This document shows, piece by piece, positions 43,183-52,538 of a stretch of DNA of 64,000 nt. Below the pieces are notes generated by a model. It saw nothing but the letters and a program-made list of their open reading frames with translations, was not told the origin of the DNA and searched no databases. The stretch's first letter is position 1, and each line of letters opens with the position of its first letter. The translations under genes and the position numbers were made by a program. The stretch covers positions 5,428,048 through 5,492,047 of the forward strand of contig NZ_CP012150.1 of the NCBI RefSeq assembly GCF_001187505.1, in the 5' to 3' direction. This stretch comes from Mycolicibacterium goodii. GTDB taxonomy: Bacteria; Actinomycetota; Actinomycetes; Mycobacteriales; Mycobacteriaceae.

Positions 43183-45173
43183 TCCAAGAATCCCCTGCGC
43201 GCATCTCCTGGCGCCCACTGGCGCTGCATCGCCTTGAGCCGCTCGGAGGAATTGAGCTGCCACGGCACCGAGGTCACCATAACGTTCGGCATGAACAACA
43301 ACCGGCCTTTGAGACGCAGTGCGCTCTGATTGTGCAGGATCTGCTCCCACCAGTGCCCCACGACGTACTCCGGGATGAACACCGTGACGACGGTGCGCGG
43401 CGACTCCTTGGTGATGCGCTTGACGTAGTCGAGCACCGGCCGGGTGATCTCGCGGTACGGCGACGCGATCACCTTGAGCGGCACGGCGACATCGCTGTCC
43501 TCCCACTCGTGCACCAGGGCGCGGGTCTCGGCGTCGTCGACGCTGACCGTGATCGCCTCCAACACGTCGGGGCGGGTCGCGCGGGCGTAGGCCAGCGCGC
43601 GTTTGGTGGGCAGATGCAACTTGGACACCAGTACCACTGCGTGGTTGCGGCTGGGCAGGACGATGTCGTCCTCGCCGTCGGCCTGCGCCTCGAGTTCGCG
43701 CGCCACCGTGTCGTAGTGCCGGTGGATCAATTTCATCAACACGAACAACGCGACCATCGCCAGGATCGCGATCCACGCGCCCGCGACGAACTTCGTCACC
43801 ACCACGACAATCAGGACCGCACCCGTGGCGGTCAGGCCCACCGCGTTGATCGCGCGGGACCGCATCATGTGCCGCCGCATCGCCGGATCGGTCTCGGTGC
43901 GCAGCAGCCTGGTCCAGTGGCGCACCATGCCGATCTGGCTGAACGTGAACGACACGAACACGCCGACGATGTAGAGCTGGATCAGCGAGGTCACCTCGGC
44001 CCGGAACGCCACCACGAATGCGATCGCGGCGAGCGCCAGGAACAGGATGCCGTTGGAGAACGCCAACCGGTCACCGCGGGTGTGCAACTGGCGCGGCAGG
44101 AAACGGTCCTGGGCCAGAATCGACCCGAGCACCGGGAACCCGTTGAACGCCGTGTTGGCGGCCAGACACAGGATCAGTGCCGTCACGATCGCGATGAGGT
44201 ACAGGCCGATCGGGAAGTTGTGGAACACCGCGTCGGCGAGCTGGGCGATCAGGGTTTTCTGGTGGTAGTCCGGCGGGGCGCCGATGAGTTGCAGGTGCGG
44301 TCGCTCGGCGATCTGCACCCCGGTGGCCTTGGCCAGCAAGATGATTCCCATGAACAACGTGACCGAGATCACGCCGAGCAGCAGCAGCGTCGTCGCCGCG
44401 TTGCGGGATTTGGGTTTGCGGAACGCCGGCACACCGTTGCTGATGGCCTCGACGCCGGTCAGCGCAGCCGACCCCGACGAGAACGCGCGCGCCACCAGGA
44501 ACACCAGGGCGAAGCCCAGCACTTCGCCGTGTTCGGTGTGCATGTGGAAATCGGCCGACTCGGCGCGCAACGGGTGATCGAGCACGTAGATCTGGAACAG
44601 ACCCCAGCCCAGCATGACGAACATGCCGATCATGAACAGGTAGGTGGGAATCGCGAATGCCACCCCGGATTCCCGGATCCCGCGCAGGTTCATCGCCGCC
44701 AACAGCAGGATCGCGACCACCGCGAACAGCACCTTGTGGTGCGCGACGAACGGTATCGCCGAACCGATGTTGGACATCGCCGACGACATCGACACCGCGA
44801 CCGTCAGCACGTAGTCGACCAGCAGTGCGCTGGCCACCGTCAGCCCCGCGGTGGGACCGAGGTTGGTGGTCACCACCTCGTAGTCGCCGCCGCCCGACGG
44901 GTAGGCGTGCACGTTCTGGCGGTAGCTGGCGATCACGATGAGCATCACGGCGGCGACCGCGAGCCCGATCCACGGTGTCATCGCATACGCCGAGAGCCCG
45001 GCGACCGACAGCACCAGGAAGATCTCCTCGGGTGCGTAGGCGACCGAGGAGAGCGCGTCGGAGGCGAAGACCGGCAGCGCGATCCGCTTGGGCAACAGCG
45101 TGTGGGACAGCTTGTCGCTGCGGAACGGCCGCCCGAGGACCAGCCGGCGCGCTGCGGTCGAAAGCTTGGACAC
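43179..45173 (-). CDS. APC-family permease, KimA-like (possible K+ importer)
   Basis: The 664-aa protein has twelve membrane segments and a C-terminal cytosolic region of about 200 residues. The start FRSDKLSHTLLPKRIALPVFASDALSSVAYAPEEIFLVLS closely follows the opening of Bacillus KimA/YdaO, a high-affinity potassium importer related to KUP. Usually annotated only as an amino-acid permease. GTG at 45173 is chosen because the frame upstream runs into the divergent ceoB region. The neighbouring divergent RCK genes strengthen a potassium role. Inference, not proof. Confidence 0.85.
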   Translation of the reverse strand: MSKLSTAARRLVLGRPFRSDKLSHTLLPKRIALPVFASDALSSVAYAPEEIFLVLSVAGLSAYAMTPWIGLAVAAVMLIVIASYRQNVHAYPSGGGDYEVVTTNLGPTAGLTVASALLVDYVLTVAVSMSSAMSNIGSAIPFVAHHKVLFAVVAILLLAAMNLRGIRESGVAFAIPTYLFMIGMFVMLGWGLFQIYVLDHPLRAESADFHMHTEHGEVLGFALVFLVARAFSSGSAALTGVEAISNGVPAFRKPKSRNAATTLLLLGVISVTLFMGIILLAKATGVQIAERPHLQLIGAPPDYHQKTLIAQLADAVFHNFPIGLYLIAIVTALILCLAANTAFNGFPVLGSILAQDRFLPRQLHTRGDRLAFSNGILFLALAAIAFVVAFRAEVTSLIQLYIVGVFVSFTFSQIGMVRHWTRLLRTETDPAMRRHMMRSRAINAVGLTATGAVLIVVVVTKFVAGAWIAILAMVALFVLMKLIHRHYDTVARELEAQADGEDDIVLPSRNHAVVLVSKLHLPTKRALAYARATRPDVLEAITVSVDDAETRALVHEWEDSDVAVPLKVIASPYREITRPVLDYVKRITKESPRTVVTVFIPEYVVGHWWEQILHNQSALRLKGRLLFMPNVMVTSVPWQLNSSERLKAMQRQWAPGDARRGFLE

Positions 45174-45279
45174 GAGTGCCAAGAGTAAGCCCGAACCCAG
45201 ACGACCGTGAGAAAGCTGTAGCGTTCCGAGTGCACGGGTTGCGATAGCGTCGTCTTTCTGCCGCCGAAAGGATGCACTG

Positions 45280-45954
45280 GTGCGTGTAGTTGTCATGGGA
45301 TGTGGCCGGGTCGGCGCATCTCTCGCCGACAGCCTGGCCCGGATCGGCCACGAGGTCGCCGTCATCGACCGCGACGCCACCGCGTTCCACCGCCTGTCCC
45401 CCGACTTTCCCGGTGAGCGGATCCTCGGGATGGGTTTCGACCGCGACGTGCTGGTGCGCGCCGGGATCGAGGAGGCCGGGGCGTTCGCCGCGGTCTCCTC
45501 GGGTGACAACTCGAACATCATCTCCGCGCGGGTGGCGCGCGAGACGTTCGGTGTGCGACGGGTCGTGGCACGCATCTACGACGCCAAACGCGCAGCGGTG
45601 TACGAGCGGCTGGGCATCCCGACCGTGGCGACGGTGCCGTGGACCACCGACCGGTTGCTCAACGTCCTCACCCGCGAGACCGAGACCACCAAATGGCGCG
45701 ACCCCACCGGCAGCGTGGGCGTCGCCGAGCTCGACCTGCACGAGGGCTGGGCGGGCCGTCGGGTCACCGACCTGGAAGCCGCGACCGGTGGCCGGGTGGC
45801 CTTCATGATCCGGTTCGGCAACGGTCATCTGCCCGACGCCAAGACCGTCATCCAGTCCGGGGACCAGGTGTACCTGGCCGCGGTGTCCGGGCACATCGCC
45901 GAAGCGCTGGCCATCGCGGCGCTGCCGCCGTCGGAGGACCTGGAGGCCGAATGA
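45280..45954 (+). CDS. ceoB: TrkA-family potassium uptake regulator CeoB
   Basis: The 224-aa RCK protein has an N-terminal Rossmann NAD-binding motif VVVMGCGRVGASLADSLARIGHEVAVIDRD and a C-terminal TrkA_C domain (VAELDLHEGWAGRRVTDLEA). It is a cytosolic gating subunit. GTG at 45280. It is divergent from the KimA-like permease and precedes ceoC by 73 bp. Confidence 0.92.
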   Translation: MRVVVMGCGRVGASLADSLARIGHEVAVIDRDATAFHRLSPDFPGERILGMGFDRDVLVRAGIEEAGAFAAVSSGDNSNIISARVARETFGVRRVVARIYDAKRAAVYERLGIPTVATVPWTTDRLLNVLTRETETTKWRDPTGSVGVAELDLHEGWAGRRVTDLEAATGGRVAFMIRFGNGHLPDAKTVIQSGDQVYLAAVSGHIAEALAIAALPPSEDLEAE

Positions 45955-46027
45955 GCCGTTTTCCCGATGCATTCGGGGACGTGCTCCCCGACGTTTCTGC
46001 GGAGATTTCCGAAAAGGAGTGCCGCCG

Positions 46028-46696
46028 ATGAAAGTCGCCATCGCCGGGGCCGGCGCGGTCGGCCGTTCGATCGCCCGCGAACTGCTCGAGAGCAATCACG
46101 AGGTGACGCTGCTGGAGCGCAACCTCGACCACATCGACGTCGACGCCATCCCGGCCGCGCACTGGCGCCTGGGCGACGCGTGCGAGCTCTCCCTGCTCGA
46201 ATCGGTGCGCCTGGAAGAGTTCGACGTGGTGATCGCCGCGACCGGTGACGACAAGGTCAACGTCGTCGTGAGCCTGCTCGCCAAGACCGAATTCGCGGTG
46301 CCCCGGGTGGTGGCCCGGGTGAACGACCCGCGCAACGAATGGTTGTTCGACGAGAACTGGGGCGTGGACGTCGCGGTGTCGACGCCGCGCATGCTGGCCT
46401 CCCTGGTCGAGGAGGCGGTGGCCGTCGGTGACCTGGTGCGGTTGTTGGAGTTCCGCAAGGGGCAGGCCAATCTCGTCGAGGTCACCCTGCCCGACGACAC
46501 ACCGTGGGGCGGAAAACCGGTCAAGCGCCTGGAACTTCCGCGCGACGCCGCGTTGGTGACGATTCTGCGCGGCGCGCGGGTGATCGTGCCGGAGGCCGAC
46601 GAACCGCTCGAGGGCGGTGACGAACTGCTGTTCGTCACCACGACCGAGGTCGAGGACGAATTACTGGAGGTCCTGCTGCGGCCTGCGCGGCGCTAA
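46028..46696 (+). CDS. ceoC: TrkA-family potassium uptake regulator CeoC
   Basis: The 222-aa RCK protein is paralogous to CeoB. The NAD-binding motif is MKVAIAGAGAVGRSIARELLESNHEVTLLERN and the TrkA_C part is LVEVTLPDDTPWGGKPVKRLELPRDAALVTILR. ATG at 46028 follows AAAAGGAG; GTG at 46019 is too close to that site. No TrkH/TrkG channel is nearby. Its stop overlaps the convergent DUF3159 gene by 4 bp. Confidence 0.92.
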   Translation: MKVAIAGAGAVGRSIARELLESNHEVTLLERNLDHIDVDAIPAAHWRLGDACELSLLESVRLEEFDVVIAATGDDKVNVVVSLLAKTEFAVPRVVARVNDPRNEWLFDENWGVDVAVSTPRMLASLVEEAVAVGDLVRLLEFRKGQANLVEVTLPDDTPWGGKPVKRLELPRDAALVTILRGARVIVPEADEPLEGGDELLFVTTTEVEDELLEVLLRPARR

Positions 46697-47388
46697 CCGG
46701 CCTGCGGTTCGGCGCCGGGCGCGGCGTGGTGTTCCCGCACGGCGCGTTGCGCGCTGCGGATGGCCAGATAGGTCACCAGTGCCGCGATCGCGGTCAGCGG
46801 CCAGCCCATCGCGATGCGGGCCACGCCCAGCCACGTCGTCTCGTCGGCGTCGTACAGATGGTTCTGCACGACGAACCGCGACCCGAAGACGGCGACCCAC
46901 GTCACGGTGGCGATGTCGAACGCCAGTACGGCTCTGGGCACGTCACGCCATCCCCGGTCGTGGGTGTTCACCCACCCCCACAGGTAGCCGACCACCGGCC
47001 GGCGGATCAGCACCGAGATGCCGAACAGCACCGCATAGATCAGCGACGACCAGATGCCAAGCAGGAAGTAGCCTTTCGACTCCCCCACCAGGTATGCGAT
47101 CAACGCGCTCACACCGACGGCGAAAAAGCCCGAGATCGCGGGCTGCAGCGATTCACGACGGATCAGCCGCCAGATGAGGATCAGTGTCGCGATGCCCAGG
47201 GCCGAGACGATCGCCGCGGTGAGCCCGAAAAGCGAAGACACCGGGACGAATACGACGACCGGCAGAGACGAATAGATGAGGCCGCTGATCCCGCCCATCT
47301 GGTCGAGGACGGCGCGGCCGCCACGGGCACGGGGTACTTGCGCCTCGCCCGTGGATTCTGGGAGTGGGCTGTTGTCGGCCTGGGTCAC
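46693..47388 (-). CDS. DUF3159 membrane protein (Rv2693c-like)
   Basis: The 231-aa protein has six predicted membrane segments after a short hydrophilic N-terminus. Family pattern QMGGISGLIYSSLPVVVFVPVSSLFGL opens the domain, and ESKGYFLLGIWSSLIYAVLFGISVLIRRP continues it. GTG at 47388 overlaps the stop of the OB-fold gene (GTGA). Function unknown. Confidence 0.87.
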   Translation of the reverse strand: MTQADNSPLPESTGEAQVPRARGGRAVLDQMGGISGLIYSSLPVVVFVPVSSLFGLTAAIVSALGIATLILIWRLIRRESLQPAISGFFAVGVSALIAYLVGESKGYFLLGIWSSLIYAVLFGISVLIRRPVVGYLWGWVNTHDRGWRDVPRAVLAFDIATVTWVAVFGSRFVVQNHLYDADETTWLGVARIAMGWPLTAIAALVTYLAIRSAQRAVREHHAAPGAEPQAG

Positions 47389-47756
47389 TTTTGAATTTCG
47401 TAGAGCGGGTTGTAGATCGCCTTCACGCCGTTCTCCAGCTTGCCGATGCGACCGTGCACCCGCAGCGTACGGCCCTGTTCGATGCCCGGAATGCGACGCT
47501 GTCCGAGCCACACCAACATCACCGTGTCGGTGCCGTCGAACAATTCGGCTCTGACGCCACCCGAACATGCCTTCGTGTTGCACTCGACGCTGCGCAACGT
47601 GCCGACCATGGTCACTTCCTGGCCGCGCTGACAGTCGATCGCCTTCTGTGCGCCCGTGGTGGCCGCTTCTTCACTGAGCTCTTCTACGTCGAGCTGTTCG
47701 GGGTCTTCTGTCAGGCGTCGCGTAAGCCGGCGCAGATACCGTTCGGCCGTAGCCAT
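47385..47756 (-). CDS. OB-fold nucleic acid-binding protein (Rv2694c-like)
   Basis: The 123-aa protein has a short helical N-terminus (MATAERYLRRLTRRLTEDPEQLD) and an OB-fold (VTMVGTLRSVECNTKACSGGVRAELFDGTDTVMLVWLGQRRIPGIEQGRTLRVHGRI). This is similar to the anti-codon-type OB folds of RecG or Asp-tRNA synthetase. ATG at 47756 is preferred over 47804. It is coupled to the DUF3159 gene. Confidence 0.85.
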   Translation of the reverse strand: MATAERYLRRLTRRLTEDPEQLDVEELSEEAATTGAQKAIDCQRGQEVTMVGTLRSVECNTKACSGGVRAELFDGTDTVMLVWLGQRRIPGIEQGRTLRVHGRIGKLENGVKAIYNPLYEIQK

Positions 47757-47890
47757 GGCCTCTCCTGACTTGTCGCAGATCCACCTTGGATCTCTCCCAA
47801 CCAACCGCCACGGTAACCCTCTTGTTCTCCGAATGCCACGTCGGGTGGGTCGCCACGCCGTGCGTTTTTCGGGACAGGCACGATCATGTG

Positions 47891-48589
47891 ATGAGCGTCA
47901 TCCTCCGCGGCACCACAACCGTTCTGCTGCCCGGTACCGGTTCCGACGACGACTACGTCTATCGCGCCTTCTCAACCGCGTTGCACGAGGTCGACGCCCG
48001 CCTGGTGACCCCGCCGCCGCGGCCGGGGCGACTCATCGAGGGATACCTCGACGCCCTGGACGACGCCGCCCGCTCCGGGCCGATCACCGTCGGCGGTGTC
48101 TCGATAGGTGCCGTGGTGGCCCTGCGATGGGCACTGGACCATCCGCGTGCCGCGGTGGCGGTGCTGGCCGCGCTGCCGCCGTGGATGGGCGCGCCGCACG
48201 ATGCGCCCGCGGCGTTGCTGGCCCGTCAGTCGGCCCATTCGCTGCGTCGCGACGGGCTGGCCGCCACCGTCGCCGAGATGCGCCGCAACAGCCCGGCCTG
48301 GCTGGCCGACGAGTTGACCCGCTCCTGGTCGGGCCAGTGGCCCGCACTGCCGGAGACCATGGACGAGGCGGCGGCGTACCACGCGCCGGAATGCGCCGAA
48401 CTGGAACGGCTCACCGTGCCGATGGGCGTCGCGGTGGCGACCGACGACCCGGTGCATCCGGCCGAGGTGGGGTACGCGTGGGTCGCCGCCGCGCCGCGCG
48501 CGGCGTTGCGCACCGTCACGCTGGAGCAGATGGGCGTCGACACCGGTTCGCTCGGGGCGGCGTGCGTGACCGCGCTGGGCGACGTCTGA
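47891..48589 (+). CDS. Alpha/beta-hydrolase family protein (Rv2695-like)
   Basis: The 232-aa protein has a nucleophile elbow VGGVSIGAVVALRWAL (GxSxG, Ser near residue 79), an N-terminal oxyanion strand TTVLLPGTGSDDDYVYRAF, and the acid candidate in VATDDPVHPAEVGYAW. A C-terminal His is less clear. ATG at 47891 follows GTG AT. Substrate unknown. Confidence 0.82.
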   Translation: MSVILRGTTTVLLPGTGSDDDYVYRAFSTALHEVDARLVTPPPRPGRLIEGYLDALDDAARSGPITVGGVSIGAVVALRWALDHPRAAVAVLAALPPWMGAPHDAPAALLARQSAHSLRRDGLAATVAEMRRNSPAWLADELTRSWSGQWPALPETMDEAAAYHAPECAELERLTVPMGVAVATDDPVHPAEVGYAWVAAAPRAALRTVTLEQMGVDTGSLGAACVTALGDV

Positions 48590-48604
48590 ACGGGGCCCGC
48601 GCGA

Positions 48605-49402
48605 TCAGCCGCCGGTGATGGTGCGCAGCTGCTGCATGGCCGAGCCCTGCGCGCTGCGCCGGGCCACCGGCTCGGGCGGCTGCGGCCCCTGATCTTGTTG
48701 CGGCTGCGGCTGTGCGCCCTGCTGCTGGGCCGCCTGGTTCTGCTGCGCCGCGGCCTGGGCTGCGGCCCGCAGCTGTGCCGCCATCGGTTCGGGCAGCTGG
48801 ATCGGCAGCGGGGTCCTCACCGGCAACGGCGTGTCGCCGCGCCGGATGACGGCGTCGGTGAGTGCGGCCCTGGCCTCCGCGGCGAGCGCGTCGACCGTCT
48901 CGGGGGTTCCGTTGACCACGCACCGCACCATCCAGCGGTAGCCGTCGACGCCGATGAACCGCACGACGCCGCCGTTGCCGGTCCCGACCACCTCGCGGCC
49001 CCACGGCCCGTCCTGCACGCTGACCGACGTGGCGTCCTTCCGCAACGATTCGGCCAGCTCGGAGGCCACCTCACGCCACAGGCCCGCGCTCTTGGGCGCC
49101 GCGTAGGCCGCGATGGTGAACCGCCCGTTGGGCGTGACCACCCACACCGCGCTCGGCGCGCCCGCCTCGTTCAGCTCGACCTGTACCTGACCGCCGTCGG
49201 GCATCGGGATCAGCACCGAACCCAGGTCGAGGCGACCCTGCGCGGCGACCGCGGGATCGTCGAAGTCGTCGATGTCGAACGGGCCCTGCAGGTCCTCGTC
49301 CAGCTGCTCGTCGGCCGCGGGAGTGACCTCCCGCGCCACCACCGGCTCGTCACCGGTCCGCTTGTCCTGCTCCGCGCTCTTCTTGCGCTTTCCGAATGCC
49401 AT
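48605..49402 (-). CDS. DUF3710 protein (Rv2696c-like)
   Basis: The 265-aa protein has a basic start ([12 protein letters not shown]), an acidic stretch, and the DUF3710 core LGSVLIPMPDGGQVQVELNEAG...AVWVVTPNGRFTIAAYAAPKS. A long Gln/Pro/Ala-rich tail (AQQNQAAQQQGAQPQPQQDQ) ends the protein. The ATG overlaps the dut stop (TGATG at 49402), so translation is coupled. Function unknown. Confidence 0.87.
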   Translation of the reverse strand: MAFGKRKKSAEQDKRTGDEPVVAREVTPAADEQLDEDLQGPFDIDDFDDPAVAAQGRLDLGSVLIPMPDGGQVQVELNEAGAPSAVWVVTPNGRFTIAAYAAPKSAGLWREVASELAESLRKDATSVSVQDGPWGREVVGTGNGGVVRFIGVDGYRWMVRCVVNGTPETVDALAAEARAALTDAVIRRGDTPLPVRTPLPIQLPEPMAAQLRAAAQAAAQQNQAAQQQGAQPQPQQDQGPQPPEPVARRSAQGSAMQQLRTITGG

Positions 49403-49866
49403 CACAAACTCGCATGTCCGCCGGAGGAACCGTGGCCACCGTCGCCACGGGTTGTGTCGGCCAAACCGGCCTCGTCGAAGGACGTCACCTCGACCAGCTC
49501 GGGTAGCTCCACCCGCTGCACCAGCAGCTGGGCGATCCGGTCGCCGCGCTTGACCACGATCGGCGTCTGCGGATCGAGGTTGATCAGCGACACCTTGATC
49601 TCGCCGCGGTAGCCGGCGTCGATCGTCCCCGGGCTGTTGACGATCGAAAGTCCCACCCGCGCAGCCAGACCCGACCGCGGGTGCACCAGGCCGACCATTC
49701 CGTGCGGAACGGCGACCGCGATACCGGTGGACACCAGGGCCCGCTGCCCGGGAGCCAGTTCGACGTCCTCTGCGCTGTAGAGGTCGACGCCGGCATCACC
49801 GTCGTGCGCCCGCGAGGGCATCGGAAGCTCGCGGTCCAATCGGACGACCGCCAGAGAGGTGGACAC
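49402..49866 (-). CDS. dut: dUTP diphosphatase
   Basis: The 154-aa trimeric dUTPase has the five motifs: [58 protein letters not shown] and the flexible C-terminal arm [11 protein letters not shown]. The insertion seen in mycobacterial dUTPases (around [13 protein letters not shown]) is present. It removes dUTP and supplies dUMP. GTG at 49866 (VSTSLAVV). It is coupled to the DUF3710 gene and divergent from the DUF3093 gene with a 25-bp gap. Confidence 0.95.
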   Translation of the reverse strand: MSTSLAVVRLDRELPMPSRAHDGDAGVDLYSAEDVELAPGQRALVSTGIAVAVPHGMVGLVHPRSGLAARVGLSIVNSPGTIDAGYRGEIKVSLINLDPQTPIVVKRGDRIAQLLVQRVELPELVEVTSFDEAGLADTTRGDGGHGSSGGHASL

Positions 49867-49891
49867 GACGTCACAGATTACTCTGAGCCGC

Positions 49892-50371
49892 GTGTCGGAC
49901 ACGCGCGCAACCACCCAAACCACGCGGTATCGCGAACGGTTGTGGGTGCCTTGGTGGTGGACGCCGATCGCCGCGGGGCTGGCGGCCCTGATCGCCTTCG
50001 AGGTGGTCATGGGCGTGCAGAGCATCCCGGCCTGGGTTCCCTACGCGGTGCTGCTGCCGGTGGCCGGCGCGGTGCTGCTGTGGTTCAGCAAGACCGAGGT
50101 TCGTGTGGTGAGTTCGCCCGATGGCGAGAACGAACTGTGGGTGAATGCGGCGCATCTGCCGAAGTCGGTGATCGCCCGTGCCGCGGAGGTTCCGCGATCG
50201 GCGAAATCGGCGGCCCTGGGCCGGCAACTGGACCCGGCGGCGTATGTCGTGCACCGCGCCTGGGTGGGGCCGATGGTTCTCGTGGTTCTCGACGATCCGG
50301 ACGACCCCACCCCGTACTGGCTGGTCAGTACCCGTCATCCGGACCGTCTGCTGGCGTCGTTGAACGCCTGA
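49892..50371 (+). CDS. DUF3093 membrane protein (Rv2698-like)
   Basis: The 159-aa protein has two membrane segments ([24 protein letters not shown] and [18 protein letters not shown]). A cytosolic domain with [52 protein letters not shown] follows, typical of DUF3093. GTG at 49892. The mRNA leader is short. Function unknown. Confidence 0.87.
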   Translation: MSDTRATTQTTRYRERLWVPWWWTPIAAGLAALIAFEVVMGVQSIPAWVPYAVLLPVAGAVLLWFSKTEVRVVSSPDGENELWVNAAHLPKSVIARAAEVPRSAKSAALGRQLDPAAYVVHRAWVGPMVLVVLDDPDDPTPYWLVSTRHPDRLLASLNA

Positions 50372-50391
50372 CCGGTTCGACCGCTCTGCGG

Positions 50392-50694
50392 TCAGGCCGC
50401 GCAGTCGGTGCAGATCATCACGCCGTTCTTCTCGCTGGCGAGACGGCTGCGGTGGTGCACCAGGAAGCAGCTGGCGCAGGTGAATTCGTCGGCCTGTTTC
50501 GGGACGACCCGGACCGAGAGTTCTTCGCCGGAAAGATCCGCCCCCGGGAGCTCGAAGGACTCGGCGGTCTCCGCCTCGTCGACGTCCACCACAGCGGACT
50601 GGGCCTCGTTGCGTCGCGCTTTGAGCTCCTCGAGCGAATCCTCGGAAACGTCGTCAGCCTCTGTGCGCCGCGGGGCGTCGTAGTCGGTAGCCAT
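50392..50694 (-). CDS. DUF4193 zinc-ribbon-like protein (Rv2699c-like)
   Basis: The 100-aa protein has an acidic N-terminal half (MATDYDAPRRTEADDVSEDSLEEL). A C-terminal ribbon with two Cys pairs follows (EFTCASCFLVHHRSRLA and GVMICTDCAA), likely a zinc site. It is conserved in actinobacteria and coexists with sigA-linked genes. GGAGGG lies before the ATG. Confidence 0.88.
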   Translation of the reverse strand: MATDYDAPRRTEADDVSEDSLEELKARRNEAQSAVVDVDEAETAESFELPGADLSGEELSVRVVPKQADEFTCASCFLVHHRSRLASEKNGVMICTDCAA

Positions 50695-50859
50695 CGTCTG
50701 TGTCCCCTCCCTTACCTTGCAGCAGAGCTTTGTACCAGCGTCGAACGCATTCCCCAAATGATTCGTGCCCGTATTGCCACACGTTCCAGTGTGATTTACA
50801 TCACACCACTGTCTGAGCTCCTGCGCCACACCTGGCGACCATGGCCTTAGAGTGTCGGG

Positions 50860-51510
50860 GTGGTCGCGCAAATCACCGAGGGCACAGCCTTCGACCGTCA
50901 CGGTCGCCCTTTTCGTCGCCGCAATTACGTGCCCGGCATCGTTCTGTTCGTCGCACTCGCCGTGGTGACGTTGACGGTTTGGGTGATGGCGCTCAACCAA
51001 CCGATCGATGTGCAGCAGGCGCTGGAGTGCAACGACCCGCCGCCGGCCAGCGATCCCGCCACCCCGAAACTCGGCAAACAGGTGCCGCCGTCTGACATGA
51101 CCGACGTGACCCCGGCCCCGCTGGCCGAGACCAAGATCAGGGTTCTCAACGCGAGCGGTCAGGGCGGTCAGGCCGGCGAGATCGCCAGCGAACTGCGCGA
51201 CCTCGGCTTCGCGCAACCCGACGCGGCCAACGATCCGATCTACTCCACCACCCGACTGCAGTGCCAGGGCCAGATCCGGTTCGGCCCGACCGGTCGTGCC
51301 GCCGCCGCCGCGGTCTGGCTGGTGGCGCCGTGCACCGAGCTGTACGAGGACGAGAGGCCCGACGCCACAGTCGATCTGGCGCTCGGCACCGAGTTCGGCG
51401 AGCTGTCCAGCAGTGACGACATCAAGGCCGTGCTGGCGAGCCTGCGGCCCGACGCCACCCAGCCCGCCGACCCGGCGCTGCTGTCAAAGATCCATACCGG
51501 CGCCTGCTAG
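50860..51510 (+). CDS. cei: Envelope integrity protein Cei (LytR C-terminal domain)
   Basis: The 216-aa protein has one N-terminal membrane segment (NYVPGIVLFVALAVVTLTVWVMAL, about residues 22-45) and an exported LytR_C domain (ETKIRVLNASGQGGQAGEIASELRDLGF). Three Cys pairs the family region (LECNDPP, LQCQGQ, APCTEL) and the last residue is Cys. M. tuberculosis Rv2700 is named Cei and is needed for envelope integrity. GTG at 50860. Confidence 0.9.
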   Translation: MVAQITEGTAFDRHGRPFRRRNYVPGIVLFVALAVVTLTVWVMALNQPIDVQQALECNDPPPASDPATPKLGKQVPPSDMTDVTPAPLAETKIRVLNASGQGGQAGEIASELRDLGFAQPDAANDPIYSTTRLQCQGQIRFGPTGRAAAAAVWLVAPCTELYEDERPDATVDLALGTEFGELSSSDDIKAVLASLRPDATQPADPALLSKIHTGAC

Positions 51511-52344
51511 CGCGTCGCGCAGCGCCGCGGCGATCCCGGGCGCGGCGGCGACCACCTTGCCGCCCCCGGCACCCGTCGGCAGCCATACCGTCGCGCCGGC
51601 CTCCGCCGCGATCAACGCCGCCGCCGCCCAGTCCCACACGTGCACGCCGTCCTCGTAGTACGCGTCGAGCTGGCCCGCGGCGACCATGCACAAATCCAGC
51701 GCGCACGAACCGAGGCGGCGCATGTCCCGCACCGCGGGCAAGATCTGCGCGAGCACCTGCGCCTGCCGCCTGCGCGCCTCATGCGAATACGAAAAACCCG
51801 TCCCCACCAGCGTCATCGACAGATCGTCGACGGCACTGCACCGCAGCGGCGTGGTGACGCCGTCCTGCTGCACATGGGCACCACCGCCCAGCGCGGCCGA
51901 GTAGACCGTCCCCGCCGACACGTGCGCGACCGCCCCCGCCACGGACCGCCCGTCCAACTGCACCGCGACCGACACCGCGTACGCCGGGATGCCGTAGACG
52001 AAGTTCACCGTGCCGTCGATCGGGTCGAGCACCCAGCTGAGGCCCTCGCGCCCCTCCTGCTGCCCGCCCTCTTCCTCGCCGAGAACGTGCTCGCCGGGCC
52101 GCAGCACCGCAAGACGCTCACGCAACCACCGCTCGGTCTCGGTGTCGACGACGGTCACCGGGTCCGTCGGCGTGCTCTTGGTGCGCACGGCGTGCGTACC
52201 GCCCGCGGCGTCCGGGTCCGACGCGCCTGCGGTGCGGCCGCCGAACACCTCGACGCGACGACGAAGGACCAGTTCTGCGGCTTCGGCGGCCAACTGCTCG
52301 GCGACGGCCCGCAGCTCGGCTGGATCGGTGCTGTTCTCGGTCAC
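51484..52344 (-). CDS. suhB: Inositol-1-monophosphatase family protein SuhB
   Basis: The 286-aa Mg-dependent phosphatase has the metal-binding motifs GEEEGG, WVLDPIDGTVNFVYGIP and VWDWAAAALIAAEAGA. It dephosphorylates inositol-1-phosphate for phosphatidylinositol, PIM and mycothiol synthesis. GTG at 52344 (VTENSTDP). Its 3' end overlaps the convergent cei gene by 27 bp. Confidence 0.93.
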   Translation of the reverse strand: MTENSTDPAELRAVAEQLAAEAAELVLRRRVEVFGGRTAGASDPDAAGGTHAVRTKSTPTDPVTVVDTETERWLRERLAVLRPGEHVLGEEEGGQQEGREGLSWVLDPIDGTVNFVYGIPAYAVSVAVQLDGRSVAGAVAHVSAGTVYSAALGGGAHVQQDGVTTPLRCSAVDDLSMTLVGTGFSYSHEARRRQAQVLAQILPAVRDMRRLGSCALDLCMVAAGQLDAYYEDGVHVWDWAAAALIAAEAGATVWLPTGAGGGKVVAAAPGIAAALRDALAGAGMDL

Positions 52345-52538
52345 CGGTCTATCCGAACATGTCCGCTCCGAAAAGTCGCTCGGTGGGTTGGCCGAGCGGC
52401 ACGCACGCGAGTTCGGAAGCAACTAGGGTGAGGCGCGTCGCCTGCTTGTCCGCTCATCCCGACCTGGAATCCGGTTCGCGAACCGGGCGCAGGACCGGCC
52501 AGGAGAACCGGCAATGCCTGTCCCCCAAAGGAGCTCTC

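Noticed and set aside
45955..46018. CGGGGA/TCCCCG inverted repeat between ceoB and ceoC
   Set aside because: It is short, within a 73-bp operon gap, and has no further support as terminator or operator.
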